A DNA stretch of 64,000 nucleotides from UBA1926 sp036732005. GTDB lineage: Bacteria; Planctomycetota; Phycisphaerae; Phycisphaerales; UBA1924. The notes under the pieces were generated by a model that did not search any database, was not told the origin of the DNA, and saw nothing but the letters and a program-made list of their open reading frames with translations. A program made the position numbers and the translations under genes. How positions within the stretch are numbered: position 1 is the stretch's first letter; the number at the start of each line of letters is the position of its first letter. The DNA is taken from assembly GCA_036732005.1 (NCBI GenBank), contig DAINDF010000002.1, positions 62,001-126,000 of the forward strand, written 5' to 3'. Below are positions 1 to 9,821 of the stretch, piece after piece.

Positions 1-1358
1 TGCTTCCACACCTGGTTCGTGCGCCAGGGCTCCCCCTCGAGCCAGCGCGGCATCTGCACCCCGGCCTCCCAGGCCTCGAGCTCCCCCAGCAACTCCCTCG
101 TGACCTCCGGATACAGACCCGAGACATCGAACCGCTCCCCGGGGTCCGCCATCAGATCGAACAGCAGCGTGGGGTTCCCCTGCGAACGGATCAACTTCCA
201 CGAGTCGCGCCGCGCCGCCGCTGCGACATCGCGCCTCCAGAACAGCGTCCGGTGCGTCGGCCCCGCCCGCTCACCCCGCAGCCACGGCAACAGATCGATC
301 CCGTCGCCGTTCGCCTCGATGCCCGCCGCCGCCCTCGAAGTCGCGGCGATGTCCAGCGAGGAAACCGGGTGCTCGAACCTCCCCCGCGCCGGGAAGCCGG
401 CCGGCCAGCGGGCCGCGAACGGCACACGGATCCCGCCTTCCCATTTCGAGCCCTTCATCCCCCGGTAGGGCCCGTTGTCGCTCCCGTTGTTTGTCGCGCC
501 CCCGTTGTCGTTGATGAAAAACACGAGCGTCTACTCGCTCCTACCCGCCCGCTCCTGCGCTTCGAGTTTCTTCCCCCCCCCCCGATCATGCCCGTGCATC
601 ATCGCCTTGTAGAGTACCCGACGCTCCCCGACCGCTGGCGGCAGCAGGCGACGCGCGGCCTCCAGGTCCTCCGCCGTCGCGTGCATCGGCGTGTGCGGCG
701 CCGTGAACGCGACATACGCGAAGAACGGGCGTCCGTCCTCCCCGCCATCGGCGACGAACGCCGCAGCTCGGTCCGCGATCCAGTCGGTCAGATACAGGCC
801 CTCGGGCTCATCGATCCGCTCGATCCCCACCCGGAGCGCGTGCATCCCGTTCGCCTGCGCATCCGCGAAGTACGACCGCGACCCCCCGAGCAGCCCCTCG
901 AAGCGGTCGAACCCCTGCTCCGTCGGACGCATCCCCACATCCGAACCCAGATGCCACTTCCCGAACGCTCCGGTCCGGTACCCCGCCTCACGTAGCGACT
1001 CCGCCAGCGTCACCTCCTCGCCGGGGGTGCCCGCGCCGGGCTGATCCGAGAGGTTGCATTCGTGCCCGAACCGCTGCTGGAAACGCCCCGTGAGCAGCCC
1101 CGCCCGGCTCGGGCTGCACACCGACGCCGTCACATACCCCGCGTCGAACGCCACGCCCCCCGATGCGATCGAGTCGATCCGAGGCGTCGGGATCTCACGC
1201 GACCCGGTGAACCCGAAGTCTGTGTACCCCGCGTCATCCGACACGATCACCACAATACTGGGGCGGGCCGGTGCCTCCGCCCGACTCGGCCTCACCCCGG
1301 CGAACGCCACCGTCAGCCCGACCAGGAACGACACGATGGGGTGCTGCCCGATCCGCAT
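1..1358 (-). pseudogene. Secreted Cys-type sulfatase, interrupted by an in-frame TAG and cut by the window edge
   Basis: The product is a formylglycine-dependent sulfatase that would remove sulfate esters from glycans outside the cytoplasm. The N-terminus has a signal peptide of about 27 residues. Asp41-Asp42 form the usual metal-binding pair. The motif CSPSRAGLLTGR begins at Cys81, the residue expected to be oxidised to formylglycine. The GKWHLG motif follows. After about 275 residues a TAG codon (531-533) stops translation. The same frame continues directly with TLVFFINDNGG, GMKGSKWEGG and the rest of a sulfatase C-terminus to position 3, so the stop is nonsense and not a frameshift. An 11-C run (573-583) lies just upstream of the stop and the residues around it look poorly conserved, so a sequencing error is possible. 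The gene is divergent from the PhoD-like gene and shares its operator region. Family assignment is firm; functional status is not. Confidence 0.8.
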
Positions 1359-1414
1359 GCCCGCCCGCCTTTCGGATTTGTCGGCCCGACCTCACGCCCG
1401 GGTCTGACGCCGCA

Positions 1415-1428
1415 GTCAAGTGGTTAAC
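1415..1428. promoter_or_regulatory. Putative LacI-family operator between sulfatase and PhoD-like gene
   Basis: The sequence GTCAAGTGGTTAAC matches the beta-galactosidase operator GTCAAGCGTTTGAC at 3510-3523. The match extends through the following ACATAC to give 16 of 20 identical positions. In both places a CATAC[TG] -10-like hexamer overlaps or follows the right arm, so a bound repressor would cover the promoter of the PhoD-like gene. It also lies 57 bp upstream of the divergent sulfatase start. The regulator is inferred to be the LacI-family protein at 9822-10862. Confidence 0.55.
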
Positions 1429-1518
1429 ATACGGGGAGAGCCCCCGGCGAGCAATCCGCCGCACCCCCGCCCCGACGCGATCCAATCGGAAACGCGACGC
1501 CAGACAGGAGACCACACG

Positions 1519-3462
1519 ATGTCACCCTCCACGAGAGCCCTCGCCCTCGCCTCCGGCACCCTGCTCCTGCTCGGGCAAGCCCCGGTCGGCGCGGCCGAGC
1601 AGCCCTGGTGGCCCGAGGACTGGCTCAACACCGCCGCGCCCACCGAGCACGCCATCGCCTTCGCGCTCTACACCACACACGCCGGCACGCTCAAGATGAC
1701 CGCCCAGCTCTACCCGCTCGCCGACGGCGTCGATCGCGAGGTCGTCCTCCGCGTCCGCCCCGCCGGCTCGGGCGAGCCCTGGCGTGAAGTCGGGCGCACA
1801 CCGGTCGACGAAACCTCCTACGGGTGGCCCGACGCCGAGGACAAGCGATGGACCGCCCACTTCCGCGTGGACCGGTGGGACCAGACGCAGGATTTCGACT
1901 ACGAACTCACCGCCGCGGGCGGGTCGGCCCGCTTCACGGGCCTTGTGCGCAAGGACCCGACCGATCCGCGGATCGTCGTCGGCTCCCTCTCCTGCAACTC
2001 CAACGCCGACCGAGGCCCGCGCGACGACATCGTGCGGAACCTCAAGCACCAGGACCCCGATCTCCTTTTCTTCGCCGGCGACCAGTCCTACGACCACAAG
2101 CAGCACTTCGAGGCCTGGCTCCTCTTCGGCCGCCAGTTCCGCGACATCTTGCGCGATCGGCCCACCATCACCATCCCCGACGACCACGACATCGGGCAGG
2201 GCAACATCTGGGGCGCGGGCGGCGTCAAGGCCGACGACGCCAACGGCGACAGCGGGGGGTACTTCTTCTCCCCCGAGTATGTCAACGCCGTGCAGGACGC
2301 GCAGACCTGGCACCTTCCGGATCCCTACGACCCCACCCCGGTTGCCCAGGGCATCTCCGTTTACTACACCGACCTGACGCTCGGCGGGGTCTCGTTCGCG
2401 ATCGTCGAGGACCGCAAGTTCAAGTCCGGCCCGAGGAGCCTGCTCCGCAAGTCGGAGGGCCGCAGCGACCACTACAACGACCCCAACTTCGACCCGAAGA
2501 CGGTCGATGTGCCCGAGGCCCAACTCCTCGGCGATCGCCAGATCGCGTTCCTCGAAGACTGGGCGACCGACTGGCACGGCGCGCGCATGAAGGCGGTCCT
2601 CTCCCAGACCGTCTTCGCCAACGCCGCCCACCGCCACGGCCCCGGGGTCTGGGGAAACTCCACCGCCGTCGACCTGCGCAAGAAGCGGGGCGATCGCCTC
2701 GTCGCCGATCTCGACTCCAACGGCTGGCCCCAGACCGGCCGCGACCGGGCCCTCGTCACGATCCGCAAGGCCTTCGCCACCATGCTCGCAGGCGACCAGC
2801 ACATCGCCACCCTCGTGCATCACGGCGTCAACGAGTTCCGCGACAGCGGCGTCTCCTTCGTAAGTCCCTCTATCGTCAACTACTATGTCCGCTGGTGGGA
2901 CCCGATCGAGCCGCCCGTCCGCCCGATCGACGGCGAACTCCCGAATCTCGGCGATTATCTCGACGGGTTCGGCAACAAGATCACCATGCTCGCCTATGTC
3001 AACCCCGATCCGGACCGGATCGTCCATACCTCCCCAGACGGCAACCACTGGGGACCGCGTGCCGAGGGCTACGGCCTGGTGATCTTCGACACCGACGCGC
3101 GCACGATCACCTATGAAGTCTGGCCGCGCATGGCCGACGCGATCTCGCCCGACGCCAGGCCTTACGAAGGCTGGCCTGTCACGATGACCCAGATGGACCA
3201 ATACGCGCGCACGCCCCACGCCTATCTCCCCGAAATCACCGTCGACGGCCTGACCGACCCGGTCGTGCAGGTCGTCGATGAACGCTCGGGCGAAACCGTC
3301 TACACCCTGCGCATCAAGGGGAACCGGGTCCAGCCGCATGTCTTCGCCCAGTCGGTGTACACCGTGAAGGTTTCGGGCCAGCCCGGCCCTGAGCGGGTGC
3401 TCACCGGCCTGGTGCCGAGCGCCGCCCGCGAGGAAGCCGGAACAGTCGCCGTTCAGTTCTGA
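1519..3462 (+). CDS. Exported PhoD-like metallophosphatase
   Basis: This 647-residue protein has a signal peptide ending near residue 26 (VGAAEQ). It then carries an N-terminal beta-sandwich-like segment and a calcineurin-like/PhoD metallophosphatase domain. The metal-ligand motifs are visible in order: GDQSYDH, IPDDHDIGQ, and later AGDQHIATLVHHG. PhoD-type enzymes hydrolyse phosphomono- or phosphodiesters outside the cytoplasm; the substrate here cannot be read from the sequence. The ATG at 1519 was chosen because AGGAG lies 8 bases upstream and the signal peptide begins there; an upstream in-frame start at 1420 would spoil the signal peptide and overlap the operator. It is the first gene to the right of the divergent sulfatase promoter, and its operator suggests control together with galactose genes. 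Confidence 0.8.
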   Translation: MSPSTRALALASGTLLLLGQAPVGAAEQPWWPEDWLNTAAPTEHAIAFALYTTHAGTLKMTAQLYPLADGVDREVVLRVRPAGSGEPWREVGRTPVDETSYGWPDAEDKRWTAHFRVDRWDQTQDFDYELTAAGGSARFTGLVRKDPTDPRIVVGSLSCNSNADRGPRDDIVRNLKHQDPDLLFFAGDQSYDHKQHFEAWLLFGRQFRDILRDRPTITIPDDHDIGQGNIWGAGGVKADDANGDSGGYFFSPEYVNAVQDAQTWHLPDPYDPTPVAQGISVYYTDLTLGGVSFAIVEDRKFKSGPRSLLRKSEGRSDHYNDPNFDPKTVDVPEAQLLGDRQIAFLEDWATDWHGARMKAVLSQTVFANAAHRHGPGVWGNSTAVDLRKKRGDRLVADLDSNGWPQTGRDRALVTIRKAFATMLAGDQHIATLVHHGVNEFRDSGVSFVSPSIVNYYVRWWDPIEPPVRPIDGELPNLGDYLDGFGNKITMLAYVNPDPDRIVHTSPDGNHWGPRAEGYGLVIFDTDARTITYEVWPRMADAISPDARPYEGWPVTMTQMDQYARTPHAYLPEITVDGLTDPVVQVVDERSGETVYTLRIKGNRVQPHVFAQSVYTVKVSGQPGPERVLTGLVPSAAREEAGTVAVQF

Positions 3463-3498
3463 CGGCCCGAGCCGGTCCGCCGAGCCGGGGGCACACTT

Positions 3499-3528
3499 CT
3501 TGACGAGAAGTCAAGCGTTTGACATACT
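3499..3528 (+). promoter_or_regulatory. Beta-galactosidase promoter with overlapping palindromic operators
   Basis: A -35-like TTGACG (3500-3505) and a -10-like CATACT (3523-3528) are 17 bp apart. The spacer holds the palindrome GTCAAGCGTTTGAC (3510-3523), with perfect 5-bp arms around a central CG, typical of LacI-family operators. A second palindrome, CTTGAC-N5-GTCAAG (3499-3515), overlaps the -35. Repressor binding in the spacer would exclude RNA polymerase. Confidence 0.6.
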
Positions 3529-3584
3529 GTGCTTTCACGGGCCGTAGGCCGCCCCGCGTCCGTTCCCCACGAGAGAATCTCACG

Positions 3585-6500
3585 ATGACCAGACACCTGC
3601 TCGCCGCCGCGTGTGCCGCCCTCGTCTTGCTCGGCTGCCAACTCGACGCGGCAGCCGTGCTGCCGGTCTGGAACAACTTGAGCGTGCTCCACCAGAACCG
3701 GGAAGAGCCCCGGGCCTTCGCGTTCCCCTTCGACGACCGGGCCTCGGCCCTCGCGGGGGCGACGCCCGCGGGGTACCTCGGCTCTCCGAATGTGAGGAGC
3801 CTGAACGGGGAATGGGACTTCGCATTCGCGCCCACGCCCTCGCAGGCCCCGGAGAACTTCTGGGACCCCGCGTACCGCCCGAGCAAGGGGACGGGGTGGA
3901 CGACGCTCCCGGTGCCCTCCAATATCGAGATGCACGGGTTCGGCTATCCGAACTACACGAACATCCGGTACCACTTCGAGCCCGCCGAACCCCCGTTTGT
4001 GCCGGAGGACCAGAACTGGGTTGGCTGCTACCGCCGCCAGTTCGAGGTCCCCGCCGAGTGGGAGGGTCGGCGGGTTTTCCTTCGTTTCGAGGGGGCCGCG
4101 AGCGCGGTCGAGGCGTGGGTCAACGGCGAGCGCATCGGGTACAACGAGGGGGGGCGAGCCTCCGCGGAGTTCGATGTCACGGGCGCCCTGCGTGCGGGCG
4201 TCAATACTCTAGCGGTCAAGACCTACCGCCTGAGCAACGGCTCGTACCTCGAGGACCAGGATTTCTGGCGCCTCAGCGGGCTGTACCGCGATGTGCTGCT
4301 GTGGAGCGCCCCGCCCGTGCACATCCGGGACTTCGGCGTGCGCACGGACCTGCACGACGACGGGTCGGCGTCGCTCATGGTCGAGTTGACCGGGGCGCAG
4401 TACTCACCTCACCCCGCCGCGGACGGGGGCGCGCGGCCGGACATCCACTTTGAACTGATCGACAGCGCGGGGCGGACGGTCGCCGAGCGCACCCTCAAGA
4501 GGGTGCCGTTCGAGGTCGGCAGCCCGACGCGGGCGCACACGGCGCTGTCGGTTGACAGGCCTGCGCTCTGGACCGCGGAGACGCCGAACCTCTACACCCT
4601 GCTGATCTCGATCGTGGCCGACGGCGCACCGATCGAGGTCATCCCGCAGCGGGTCGGGTTCCGCGAGGTCTCGATCGATGCCGGCGGGAGGTTCCTCGTC
4701 AACGGCGGCCCGGTGCTGATGCGCGGCGTGAACCGGCACGAGCACGACCCGGAGACGGGGCACGCGGTCACTGTGCAGGGCATGCTCGAGGACATCCGCC
4801 TGATGAAGGCGAACAACTTCAACGCGGTGCGCACCTGTCACTACCCGAATCACCCGGTCTGGTACCAGTTGTGCGACGAGCACGGGCTGTATGTCGTGGA
4901 CGAGGCGAACATCGAGTCGCACGGCATCGGCTACGAGCCGGACAAGACGCTGGCGAACCGCCCCGAATGGACCGCGGCCCACCTGGACCGCTTCCAGCGG
5001 ATGGTCATCCGCGACCGGAACCACCCGAGCGTGGTGTCGTGGTCGCTCGGGAACGAGATGGGCGACGGCGTCGCGGTCTCGGCCTGCTACCTGTGGGGCA
5101 AGGGGTTCGATCCGACGCGACCGATCCAGAGCGAGCGGGCGGCCGATCGCGACGGGAACACCGACATCGTCGCGCCGATGTACGCCGGCCCCGAGGCGAT
5201 CCGCAAGTACGCGGAGGAGGGGGACCTCGCCAAGCCGCTGATCCTGTGCGAGTACTCGCACGCGATGGGGAATTCGAACGGCAACTTTGATTGGTACTGG
5301 GATCTGTTCCGCGCCCACGATCGGTTGGGTGGTGGGTTCATCTGGGACTGGTGCGACCAGGGGATCTTCACGCCGGTACCCGCGGTGCTCGAGGTCGAGG
5401 CGGAATTGCCCGCCAGGACGCTGCGATTCAACGGCAAGGTCGGCGAATCCGGCGGGAGCGGGCGGTTGACAGTTGGGAACGACGCCGGGTTCAACATCAC
5501 GGGCCCGCTGACGCTCGAAGCCTGGGTGACGACGGAGGCGGTGGAGGGTGGGGGCTCGGGGCGGGGCGACCACCAGCAGATCATCGGCAAGGGCGATCAG
5601 CAGTACGCGTTGAAGGTCAATCCCGCTGGGGCGCTCGAGTTCTTCGTGTTCGACGGCGCCAGCTGGCGGAGCGTCTCGGCCGCGCGGGGCCCGTCCTTCA
5701 ACGGGTCCGAGCGTCGGATCGCGGGGGTGTACGACGGCTCGTCGCTTTCCTTGTTCATCGATGGGGCGCTGGTGGCTCGGGAGCAGATCGGGCCGGTGTC
5801 GATCCCGGCGACGGCGTACCCGCTCTCCGTTGGGCACAACAGCCAGATCCCCGGACGCGACTTCGACGGGCTGATCCGCGAGGCCCGTGTTTACAGCCGG
5901 GCGCTGTCCGAGGCGGAGATCGCCGACGCCCGGGCCGAGCCGGAGGGGCTGGTCGCCCGGGTCCGGCTCGCGCCCGAGACGGTTCGGGAGCGGGAGCCCG
6001 GGGGGACGGGGCGTTTCCTGGCCTACGGGGGCTTCTTCGAGCCGCCGGGGGTGTACAACGACGACAACTTCTGCATGAACGGGGTCGTGAACGCCGACCG
6101 TCGCCCGAAGCCGGCGATGGGGGCGATCAAGCACGCCATGCAGCCGGTGCTGTGCGAGGCGGTGGACGCGGCTTCGGGCGTGCTGGATGTGACCTGCTGG
6201 TACGACCACCTCACGCTCAGCGATGCGGTCGGCGGCGTGTGGGAGATCGCCTCGGACGGCGAGACCGTCGCATCGGGGCGCTTCGAAGCCCCGCGTCTGG
6301 CGCCGCGGGAGACCGGGCGGGTGACGCTCGACTTGCCGAAGGAACTCCGCACCCCCGCGGGGCAGGAGCGCGTGCTGACGGTGCGTTGGCTCACCCGGGA
6401 GGCGACGGCGACGGTGCCCGCGGGGCACGAGGTCGCCTGGAACCAGTTCGTTCTCCCGGCCGAGTCGCTCGGGCGGGTGTCTGTCCAGGCGGGCGGGGCG

Positions 6501-7424
6501 TGCGTGATCGAGCGCACCGCGGAGGGCGTGGTCGTGTCGAACGGGCAAGGTTTCGCGGTGACGGTCGACGCGCGGACCGGCATGCTGCAGTCGTTCCGGG
6601 ACGGCGAACGCGAGCTTCTCGCGCACCCGTTCGAGCCGCACTTCTGGCGGGCGCCGGTGGACAACGACCGGGGCAACCGGATGCCCTCGAGGCAGGGGGC
6701 GTGGCGCGGGGCGGGGCCTTCCTGGGTGTGCGACGAGGTGACCGCCGAGTCCGACGGGGCGGGCAACGCGGTGGTCCGGGCGCGGGGGACGCTCCGGGCG
6801 GTCGGGGCGTCCTATGCGGTGACCTACACCGTGCGTCCGTCGGGCGAGGTCCATGTCGAAGCGGCGATGGGGCAGCCCGAGCAACAGGGCGCGGGGGAGT
6901 TGCCCCGGTTCGGGCTGCGGTGCGGCGTGGACCGTTCGCTCGGCGGGCTGACCTGGTACGGCCCGGGCCCTGAGGAGACCGTGTGGGACCGTGACGAACT
7001 GCCGCTGGGGCGTTGGACCTCCACCGTCGACGCGGAGTACTTCCCGTACTCCGAGCCTCAGGAGACGGGCACGCATGTCTCGACGCGCTGGCTCGTGCTC
7101 TCCGGTGAGGACGGCTCCGGGCTCGGGGTGCTGGCCGACCCCGCGGGGTGCTCGGTGCCCGAGCAGGCGATCACCTTCAGCGCTCTGCCGTACCCGACCG
7201 AGGAGATCGAGCTCGCCAAATATGCGCACGAGATGGAGCGTTCGCCGTTCACCTGGTTGACCCTTGACACGGCGACGATGGGAGTGGGGGGCGACAACTC
7301 GTGGGGCGCGAGGGAGAAGCCTCGGTACCGGCTCAAGCGGGAGCCGCACTGCGTGGCGTTCGTGCTGATGCCTGTGCGCGGGGTGGGGGATATGCTCGCC
7401 CGGCGTGGGTCGCCTGTCCGTTGA
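3585..7424 (+). CDS. Lipoprotein GH2 beta-galactosidase with inserted LamG-like domain
   Basis: This 1279-residue glycoside hydrolase family 2 enzyme of the LacZ type should hydrolyse beta-galactosides at the cell surface or in the periplasm. The ATG at 3585 gives a lipoprotein signal with lipobox LLGC. Domains in order are the GH2 sugar-binding jelly roll (about residues 50-220), an Ig-like domain, the TIM barrel with acid/base Glu491 in SLGNEMGDG and nucleophile Glu556 in LCEYSHAMGNSNG, and the C-terminal beta-galactosidase small-chain domain. Right after the barrel motif WDWCDQGIF, a segment of about 180 residues (roughly 605-785) with LTLEAWV, FIDGALV and ARVYSRALSEAEI motifs is a LamG/concanavalin-like domain. 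The barrel then resumes at DDNFCMNGVVNADR. It is followed 43 bp later by galM, probably in one operon. An in-frame start at 3519 would lie inside the promoter. Confidence 0.9.
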   Translation: MTRHLLAAACAALVLLGCQLDAAAVLPVWNNLSVLHQNREEPRAFAFPFDDRASALAGATPAGYLGSPNVRSLNGEWDFAFAPTPSQAPENFWDPAYRPSKGTGWTTLPVPSNIEMHGFGYPNYTNIRYHFEPAEPPFVPEDQNWVGCYRRQFEVPAEWEGRRVFLRFEGAASAVEAWVNGERIGYNEGGRASAEFDVTGALRAGVNTLAVKTYRLSNGSYLEDQDFWRLSGLYRDVLLWSAPPVHIRDFGVRTDLHDDGSASLMVELTGAQYSPHPAADGGARPDIHFELIDSAGRTVAERTLKRVPFEVGSPTRAHTALSVDRPALWTAETPNLYTLLISIVADGAPIEVIPQRVGFREVSIDAGGRFLVNGGPVLMRGVNRHEHDPETGHAVTVQGMLEDIRLMKANNFNAVRTCHYPNHPVWYQLCDEHGLYVVDEANIESHGIGYEPDKTLANRPEWTAAHLDRFQRMVIRDRNHPSVVSWSLGNEMGDGVAVSACYLWGKGFDPTRPIQSERAADRDGNTDIVAPMYAGPEAIRKYAEEGDLAKPLILCEYSHAMGNSNGNFDWYWDLFRAHDRLGGGFIWDWCDQGIFTPVPAVLEVEAELPARTLRFNGKVGESGGSGRLTVGNDAGFNITGPLTLEAWVTTEAVEGGGSGRGDHQQIIGKGDQQYALKVNPAGALEFFVFDGASWRSVSAARGPSFNGSERRIAGVYDGSSLSLFIDGALVAREQIGPVSIPATAYPLSVGHNSQIPGRDFDGLIREARVYSRALSEAEIADARAEPEGLVARVRLAPETVREREPGGTGRFLAYGGFFEPPGVYNDDNFCMNGVVNADRRPKPAMGAIKHAMQPVLCEAVDAASGVLDVTCWYDHLTLSDAVGGVWEIASDGETVASGRFEAPRLAPRETGRVTLDLPKELRTPAGQERVLTVRWLTREATATVPAGHEVAWNQFVLPAESLGRVSVQAGGACVIERTAEGVVVSNGQGFAVTVDARTGMLQSFRDGERELLAHPFEPHFWRAPVDNDRGNRMPSRQGAWRGAGPSWVCDEVTAESDGAGNAVVRARGTLRAVGASYAVTYTVRPSGEVHVEAAMGQPEQQGAGELPRFGLRCGVDRSLGGLTWYGPGPEETVWDRDELPLGRWTSTVDAEYFPYSEPQETGTHVSTRWLVLSGEDGSGLGVLADPAGCSVPEQAITFSALPYPTEEIELAKYAHEMERSPFTWLTLDTATMGVGGDNSWGAREKPRYRLKREPHCVAFVLMPVRGVGDMLARRGSPVR

Positions 7425-7467
7425 TGGTCCCGCGGCGTCTGCCCGGCGAGTGAAGGAGTTGTGAGTC

Positions 7468-8469
7468 GTGCACACGCTGGAGAACGCGAGCGGGCTGATT
7501 GTGCGCCTGAGCGGGTTCGGGGCACGCATCGTTGAGGTGCACGCGCCGGATCGGCACGGCGATCTGGCCGACATCGCGCTGGGTCTTGAGTCCGAAGAGG
7601 CCTACGAGCACGACACGGCCTACCTCGGGTGCATCGCCGGGCGGTGCTGCAACCGCATCGCCGAGGGCCGGTTCTGCCTGGACGGGAGGGAGTTCAGGCT
7701 ACCGATCAACAACGGCCCGAACCATCTTCACGGGGGCGTGCGCGGGTTCGATCGGCACGCATGGCATGCCGAGCGGGTCGAGGCCGAGCACGGGGCGTCC
7801 ATCCGCTTCAGCCGGGTCTCCCCGGACGGCGAGGAGGGGTACCCGGGCGAACTGCGGGCGTCGGTGGCCTACACGCTCACCGAAGCCAACCGGCTCATCA
7901 TCGCGATGGAGGCGACGACGGATACCCCGACGCTGTGCAACCTCACCCAGCATGCGTACTGGAACCTCGCGGGGCACGACTCGGGGTCGATCCTCGGGCA
8001 TGTCGTGCACCTCGACGCGAGCCGGTACACCCCGGTGAACGGCTCGATGATCCCGACGGGGGCGATCGAGCCCGTGGCGGGCACCGCGTTCGATTTCACG
8101 CGAGCCAAGCCGATCGGCCGTGATCTCGCGACGCTCGGCGGCGATCCCCCGGGATACGACCACAACTTCGTTGTTGACGGGGACCCGGGTTCGCTCCGGC
8201 CGGTGGCACGGGTTCTTGAGCCGAGGTCGGGGCGTGTGCTCGAGCTCTTGGCCAACCAGCCGGGCGTGCAGTTCTACACGGGCAATTTCCTCGAAGGTTC
8301 GAGCCGCGGGAAGCGCGGGGCTCGGTACGGGCGGCACGCGGGGTTCTGTCTCGAGACGCAGTGCTTTCCGGACGCGGTCAACAAGCCCGGGTGGATCGCC
8401 CCGGTGCTGCGGCCCGGGCAGGTGTATCGCCACCTCATGGAATTCAGGTTCGGCACGGACCGCGGGTGA
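7468..8469 (+). CDS. galM: Aldose 1-epimerase (galactose mutarotase)
   Basis: This 333-residue enzyme interconverts the alpha and beta anomers of galactose, feeding the beta-anomer released by beta-galactosidase to galactokinase as the alpha form. Substrate-binding NGPNHLHGG (His86, His88), catalytic His162 in LTQHAYWNL and the catalytic base Glu296 in CLETQCFPDAVN are present. The length matches the family. The start is GTG, with AAGGAG about 10 bases upstream. The short gap after the beta-galactosidase gene suggests co-transcription. Its tail faces that of galK. Confidence 0.92.
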   Translation: MHTLENASGLIVRLSGFGARIVEVHAPDRHGDLADIALGLESEEAYEHDTAYLGCIAGRCCNRIAEGRFCLDGREFRLPINNGPNHLHGGVRGFDRHAWHAERVEAEHGASIRFSRVSPDGEEGYPGELRASVAYTLTEANRLIIAMEATTDTPTLCNLTQHAYWNLAGHDSGSILGHVVHLDASRYTPVNGSMIPTGAIEPVAGTAFDFTRAKPIGRDLATLGGDPPGYDHNFVVDGDPGSLRPVARVLEPRSGRVLELLANQPGVQFYTGNFLEGSSRGKRGARYGRHAGFCLETQCFPDAVNKPGWIAPVLRPGQVYRHLMEFRFGTDRG

Positions 8470-8496
8470 AGAGCGCGGCTGCCGCCCGGCCGTGCC

Positions 8497-9696
8497 TCAG
8501 CGGATGATCCGGGCGCCGCGGCCGGCACGGACCACGCGGTGTGCGGTCTCGATCCCGGTCTCGGCGGCATAGGCGTGCGTGACGGCGGCAACGACCTCGT
8601 CGATCTCCGCGGAGCGGACGAGGGCGACGATCCACCCGCCGAAGCCCCCGCCGGTCATCCGCGCCCCGTCAACCCCGGGCTGAGCCTGGGTCACACGGAC
8701 GAGGGCGTCGACCTCCGGGCAGGAGACGCGGTAGGTCTCGGAGAGGGAGCGGTGGCTCTCGTTCATCAGCGAGCCGGCGTCCGCCAGCCGCATCGCGGGC
8801 AGCAGGCTCGAGAACGCCTCGACGCGGGCGTTCTCGGAGACGACATGCCGAACGGCGTCGTGCTCGGCTTCGTTGAGCGAAGGGTGAAGCGAGGCGAGAT
8901 CGGACAGGCGGAGGTCGCGGAGCGAGCGGACGCCGAGCTTGGGGGCCGCGGTCTCGCAGGCGGCCCGGCGCTCGGCGTACCCGCCGTCGTCGTTGGCGTG
9001 GGTCACACCGCTGTCGAAGATGACGAACGACGCCAGATCGGTCGGCGGAAGGGGGACGGCGTGGGTCGTCGAATCGCGGCAGTCGATGCGGAGGGCCCGT
9101 TCGGGCTGGCCCAGCACCGAGATCATCTGGTCCATGATGCCGCAGGGCGCGCCGGCGAAGCGATGCTCGGCGGCCTGGCAGGCGAGGGCCTTGGCGACCG
9201 GGTCGACGGTGAGCGCCCAGAGCGCCTCGAGCGCGGTCGCGATCGAGACTTCGAGCGAGGCCGAACTCGAGAGCCCGCTCCCCGGGGGCACATCGCTCGC
9301 CACGGCGATGTTCACCCCGCCGGCGCCCGGGGCGAAACGGGAACGCATCATCTCGTAGGTGCCCGCGACATACCGAAACCACGAGGGCTGGTCCGCCAGG
9401 TCGCCGAGCGTGATCGGGCGCGTGGCCCCGACGATCGGGTTCCCCGGGAGTTCAGCGGACACGGCCGCGAGCTCGGCGTCCCGGGGCCCGATGGCGCAGG
9501 CGCACCCCTCGGCGAGCGCCACGGGGCAGACCAGGCCCTCGCAGTAGTCGGTGTGGTCGCCGATCAGATTGACGCGCCCGGGTGCGAAGGCGATCGCGGC
9601 CGGGGAACAGCCGAAGGTCTCCCGGAACTGTGCGGCGGCCCGTTCGGCGGGGGAGAAGCGGGAGAGCCCAAGATGGGAGGGTGCACCGATCGACAT
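8497..9696 (-). CDS. galK: Galactokinase
   Basis: This 399-residue GHMP-family kinase phosphorylates galactose to galactose-1-phosphate with ATP, the first committed step of the Leloir pathway. The signature RVNLIGDHTDY (41-51), the ATP-binding DVPPGSGLSSSASLE loop, the catalytic-Asp region GAPCGIMDQM and the C-terminal GHMP motif ARMTGGGFGG are all intact. The ATG at 9696 follows AGGAAGTGAG. A putative operator lies 58 bp upstream. galT and galE are not in the window. Confidence 0.93.
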   Translation of the reverse strand: MSIGAPSHLGLSRFSPAERAAAQFRETFGCSPAAIAFAPGRVNLIGDHTDYCEGLVCPVALAEGCACAIGPRDAELAAVSAELPGNPIVGATRPITLGDLADQPSWFRYVAGTYEMMRSRFAPGAGGVNIAVASDVPPGSGLSSSASLEVSIATALEALWALTVDPVAKALACQAAEHRFAGAPCGIMDQMISVLGQPERALRIDCRDSTTHAVPLPPTDLASFVIFDSGVTHANDDGGYAERRAACETAAPKLGVRSLRDLRLSDLASLHPSLNEAEHDAVRHVVSENARVEAFSSLLPAMRLADAGSLMNESHRSLSETYRVSCPEVDALVRVTQAQPGVDGARMTGGGFGGWIVALVRSAEIDEVVAAVTHAYAAETGIETAHRVVRAGRGARIIR

Positions 9697-9753
9697 CCCG
9701 ACTCACTTCCTCGGCACGGGCCGACTCAGACCATAACGGAAGGGCCTCGATAT

Positions 9754-9767
9754 ATCAAACGATTAAC
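9754..9767. promoter_or_regulatory. Putative LacI-family operator upstream of galK
   Basis: Read on the minus strand the site is GTTAATCGTTTGAT, followed by ATATCG. This aligns with the beta-galactosidase operator-plus-promoter block at 15 of 20 positions, including the central CG. The aligned -10 is TATATC. It lies between the galK start and the end of the regulator gene, so it can control galK. Confidence 0.5.
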
Positions 9768-9821
9768 TCGCCGTCGTCTTGCATCGCACCCCGTGACGGA
9801 GGTGTCACCGATTTTGGGGGG

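Noticed and set aside
573..583. Single frameshift at the C run as the cause of the sulfatase interruption
   Set aside because: The sulfatase sequence on both sides is in the same frame, so a single net frameshift is excluded; only the TAG (or two compensating shifts) remains.
4404..7574. Very long open frame antisense to the beta-galactosidase gene (over 1000 codons)
   Set aside because: It is a shadow of GC-rich codon usage. The translation is Arg/Pro/His-rich with no motifs, while the opposite strand encodes an intact enzyme.
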